6,993 nucleotides of DNA from Candidatus Saccharimonadota bacterium. GTDB lineage: Bacteria; Patescibacteriota; Saccharimonadia; Saccharimonadales; Saccharimonadaceae. Below are positions 5,742-6,993 of this stretch, one piece after another; the stretch's first letter is position 1, and every line of letters begins with the position of its first letter. The translations under genes were made by a program, and so were the position numbers. The stretch spans positions 1-6,993 of the forward strand of contig JAQGGY010000012.1 in assembly GCA_028289095.1 (NCBI GenBank). The letters are read 5' to 3'. The notes beneath the pieces are model-generated. The model was not told the DNA's origin. It saw nothing but the letters and a program-made list of their open reading frames with translations, and searched no databases.

Positions 5742-5761
5742 TTACCTCGAAGGGAAGAACC
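5742..5761 (+). repeat. Right copy of a short imperfect direct repeat
   Basis: TTACCTCGAAGGGAAGAACC lies two bases after the stop of the membrane-protein gene and aligns, with small gaps, to 4541-4563 just before its start. It runs into the 5' arm of the terminator hairpin. The paired copies bracket the gene almost exactly. Confidence 0.25.
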
Positions 5762-5803
5762 CGGCTACTTTGTGCTGTAACGCACGAAATAGCCGGGTCT
5801 TTT
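5759..5803. terminator. Rho-independent terminator between convergent genes
   Basis: ACCCGGCTA (5759-5767) pairs perfectly with TAGCCGGGT (5790-5798). After a C-A mismatch the stem continues for seven more pairs (5769-5775 with 5782-5788, one wobble) to a six-base loop TGTAAC. On the plus strand CTTTT follows, ending the membrane-protein transcript. On the minus strand TTCTTCCCTTC follows, so it may also end transcription of the NADH dehydrogenase gene from the right. Confidence 0.88.
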
Positions 5804-5819
5804 CATATCTAAAACTACT

Positions 5820-6993
5820 TTATTTATCTTGTTTTGAAACAGGCGCATCGTCGTGCCAGATACGGTGCGGACGCCAGATACCCAGCGCTTGGCCAATCGG
5901 CAGAATATCGGAATAGCCAACAAAATCTGCAGCGCGGCGAATCATCGCAGCAATTATTCCTGTTATAAGTATCTTACGCCATTCAAAGACAGCCCAGAAC
6001 TCGCCCACTGGCACGACAACTGGCGGCATGACTGCTTTATATTCTTTGACGGGCTGGTTGGCAGCTACGCGTTTAATGCGATCAGCAACATATATGGCAT
6101 CGTGCAAAGCAGTCTGTGCCAAGCCAGTAAACGTCGTCGCAGCATTATCCCCGATAACATAGACATCGTTACTCGCTTGCATATATGCGTCAACGATAAC
6201 ACGACCGTTTGGTGCCAGTTCGAAATGGCTGGCATTTGCTTTGTAGAATGGATGGTTAGCAACGCCAGACGTCCAAACAACCGTGTCACTAGTCATCAAT
6301 TCACCGCTAACTGTAATCAGATCTTCGGTGGCGGATTCGACAGTCTTGCCGGTCTGCACTTTTACGTCTAGTTTTTCTAAACGGCGCAGCACCTTAGCGC
6401 TCGCCCTTTCGCTCATTCGTGGCAGCACACGAGGTGACGCTTCGATCAGGGCAACGTGTATGTTTATATCAGTCATATTTAAATGCTTGCTAAGCTTTTT
6501 TAAATATGAGCCAAGTGCCGCAGCCAATTCGACACCCGTTGGACCAGCGCCGATTACGATATACCGCTTATCTACTCCGCAGCCTTCAACGACATCGGCA
6601 TATACGTGCTGTTTTAATGTTTCGATTTCTGCAGCGGATTTAATCCCAAATGTATATGTTTCTAAACCTTCAATACCAAAATAGGTTGTCACAGTCCCTA
6701 GCGCGAGGACGCATTTTTCGAAGGTATATGATGTACCCGACTTTCCTTTTAGCATCTTTGTCATCGGATCGATTGCTTCGATCGTATCCAGCTGAACCGT
6801 TACATTTTTCTTACCAGCAAATATCTTGTCCAATGACACCCATGACTCCAGGTGACTTCGGCCAGTCGCCGCACCATATAGTGCAGGATAGTACTGAAAA
6901 TCAGGCTTGTCGGTAATAAGCGTAATGGAATTATCTGGCTGCTTTGCAAGTTCTAACGCAGTTTTCACGCCGCCGAATCCACCGCCAACAATA
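5820..6993 (-). CDS. ndh: Type II NADH dehydrogenase-like flavoprotein (5' end missing)
   Basis: Enzymes of this family oxidise NADH with FAD and pass electrons to quinone at the inner face of the membrane without pumping protons. 390 residues are visible and the frame stays open to the right edge, where IVGGGFGG supplies the N-terminal FAD motif. The true start is therefore just outside; the GTG at 6968 is an internal valine. Further motifs, numbered on the visible part: LALGT (96-100), the NADH-binding motif GAGPTG (148-153), TVVWTSGV (about 237-244), and the FAD motif VYVIGDNA (277-284). The C-terminus has a hydrophobic, amphipathic segment (ILITGIIAAMIRRAADFVGY) of the kind that anchors these enzymes to the membrane. 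The quinone-site motif AQxAxQ reads AQTALH here, so the acceptor is uncertain. It converges on the membrane-protein gene across a shared terminator. Other FAD/NAD oxidoreductases of the same fold are possible, but the overall pattern fits NDH-2 best. Confidence 0.85.
   Translation of the reverse strand, partial: IVGGGFGGVKTALELAKQPDNSITLITDKPDFQYYPALYGAATGRSHLESWVSLDKIFAGKKNVTVQLDTIEAIDPMTKMLKGKSGTSYTFEKCVLALGTVTTYFGIEGLETYTFGIKSAAEIETLKQHVYADVVEGCGVDKRYIVIGAGPTGVELAAALGSYLKKLSKHLNMTDINIHVALIEASPRVLPRMSERASAKVLRRLEKLDVKVQTGKTVESATEDLITVSGELMTSDTVVWTSGVANHPFYKANASHFELAPNGRVIVDAYMQASNDVYVIGDNAATTFTGLAQTALHDAIYVADRIKRVAANQPVKEYKAVMPPVVVPVGEFWAVFEWRKILITGIIAAMIRRAADFVGYSDILPIGQALGIWRPHRIWHDDAPVSKQDK

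Noticed and set aside
5853..6371. Long open frame on the plus strand opposite the NADH dehydrogenase gene
   Set aside because: It is antisense to a well-supported flavoprotein, its translation is low-complexity and unlike any family, and it lacks a ribosome site. The same holds for the shorter antisense frames over trxB, the ABC gene and the membrane-protein gene.
6966..6968. GTG at 6968 as the start of the NADH dehydrogenase gene
   Set aside because: The frame continues upstream to the window edge and encodes IVGGGFGG, the essential N-terminal FAD motif, so the GTG is an internal valine codon.
1..6993. tRNA, rRNA, CRISPR array, transposase, toxin-antitoxin or phage genes
   Set aside because: Reading both strands I found no repeat-spacer pattern, cloverleaf, transposase-like frame or small paired genes. 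Nearly all of the window is accounted for by the listed genes.

Overview
The window looks like a stretch of a small bacterial chromosome of moderate GC, most likely a member of Candidatus Saccharibacteria (TM7) or a close relative. This placement is inferred from the style of the proteins: the N-terminus of the pyrophosphatase, the membrane-anchored FKBP, a thioredoxin reductase with a GGGNSA/LLVR NAD(P) region, and a type II NADH dehydrogenase. No marker gene proves it. All reading frames follow the standard code, Shine-Dalgarno sequences are modest, and two genes may have leaderless or nearly leaderless mRNAs.

Layout from left to right. (1) Positions 1-173, minus: 5' part of a family I inorganic pyrophosphatase, cut by the window edge. 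(2) 174-303: divergent regulatory gap with a promoter for each side and an inverted repeat. (3) 304-1005, plus: a compact cytoplasmic glycerophosphodiester phosphodiesterase. (4) 1010-1951, minus: thioredoxin reductase, converging on the previous gene with only 4 bases between. (5) 1953-2528, minus: membrane-anchored FKBP-type peptidyl-prolyl isomerase, one base upstream of trxB and clearly its operon partner, with a near-consensus promoter at 2571-2599. (6) 2624-4450, minus: complete ABC exporter half-transporter (six membrane segments plus ATPase). (7) 4451-4566: divergent regulatory gap whose two promoters share one -10 site, with a hairpin in the leader of the rightward transcript. (8) 4567-5739, plus: four-helix membrane protein of unrecognised family. 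(9) 5759-5803: strong hairpin terminator, probably bidirectional. (10) 5820-6993, minus: type II NADH dehydrogenase-like flavoprotein, cut at its N-terminus by the right edge.

The genes are mainly housekeeping: pyrophosphate removal, phosphodiester salvage, thiol redox balance, folding of exported proteins, export, and NADH oxidation. The FKBP-trxB pair is the one clear operon. The other genes look like single transcription units with alternating orientation. I see no tRNA, rRNA, CRISPR array, transposase, phage gene or defence system. The least explained parts are the membrane protein at 4567-5739 with its regulatory leader, the altered cofactor or acceptor motifs of the two flavoproteins, and the short or absent leaders. 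I did not find convincing evidence of a new multi-gene system.
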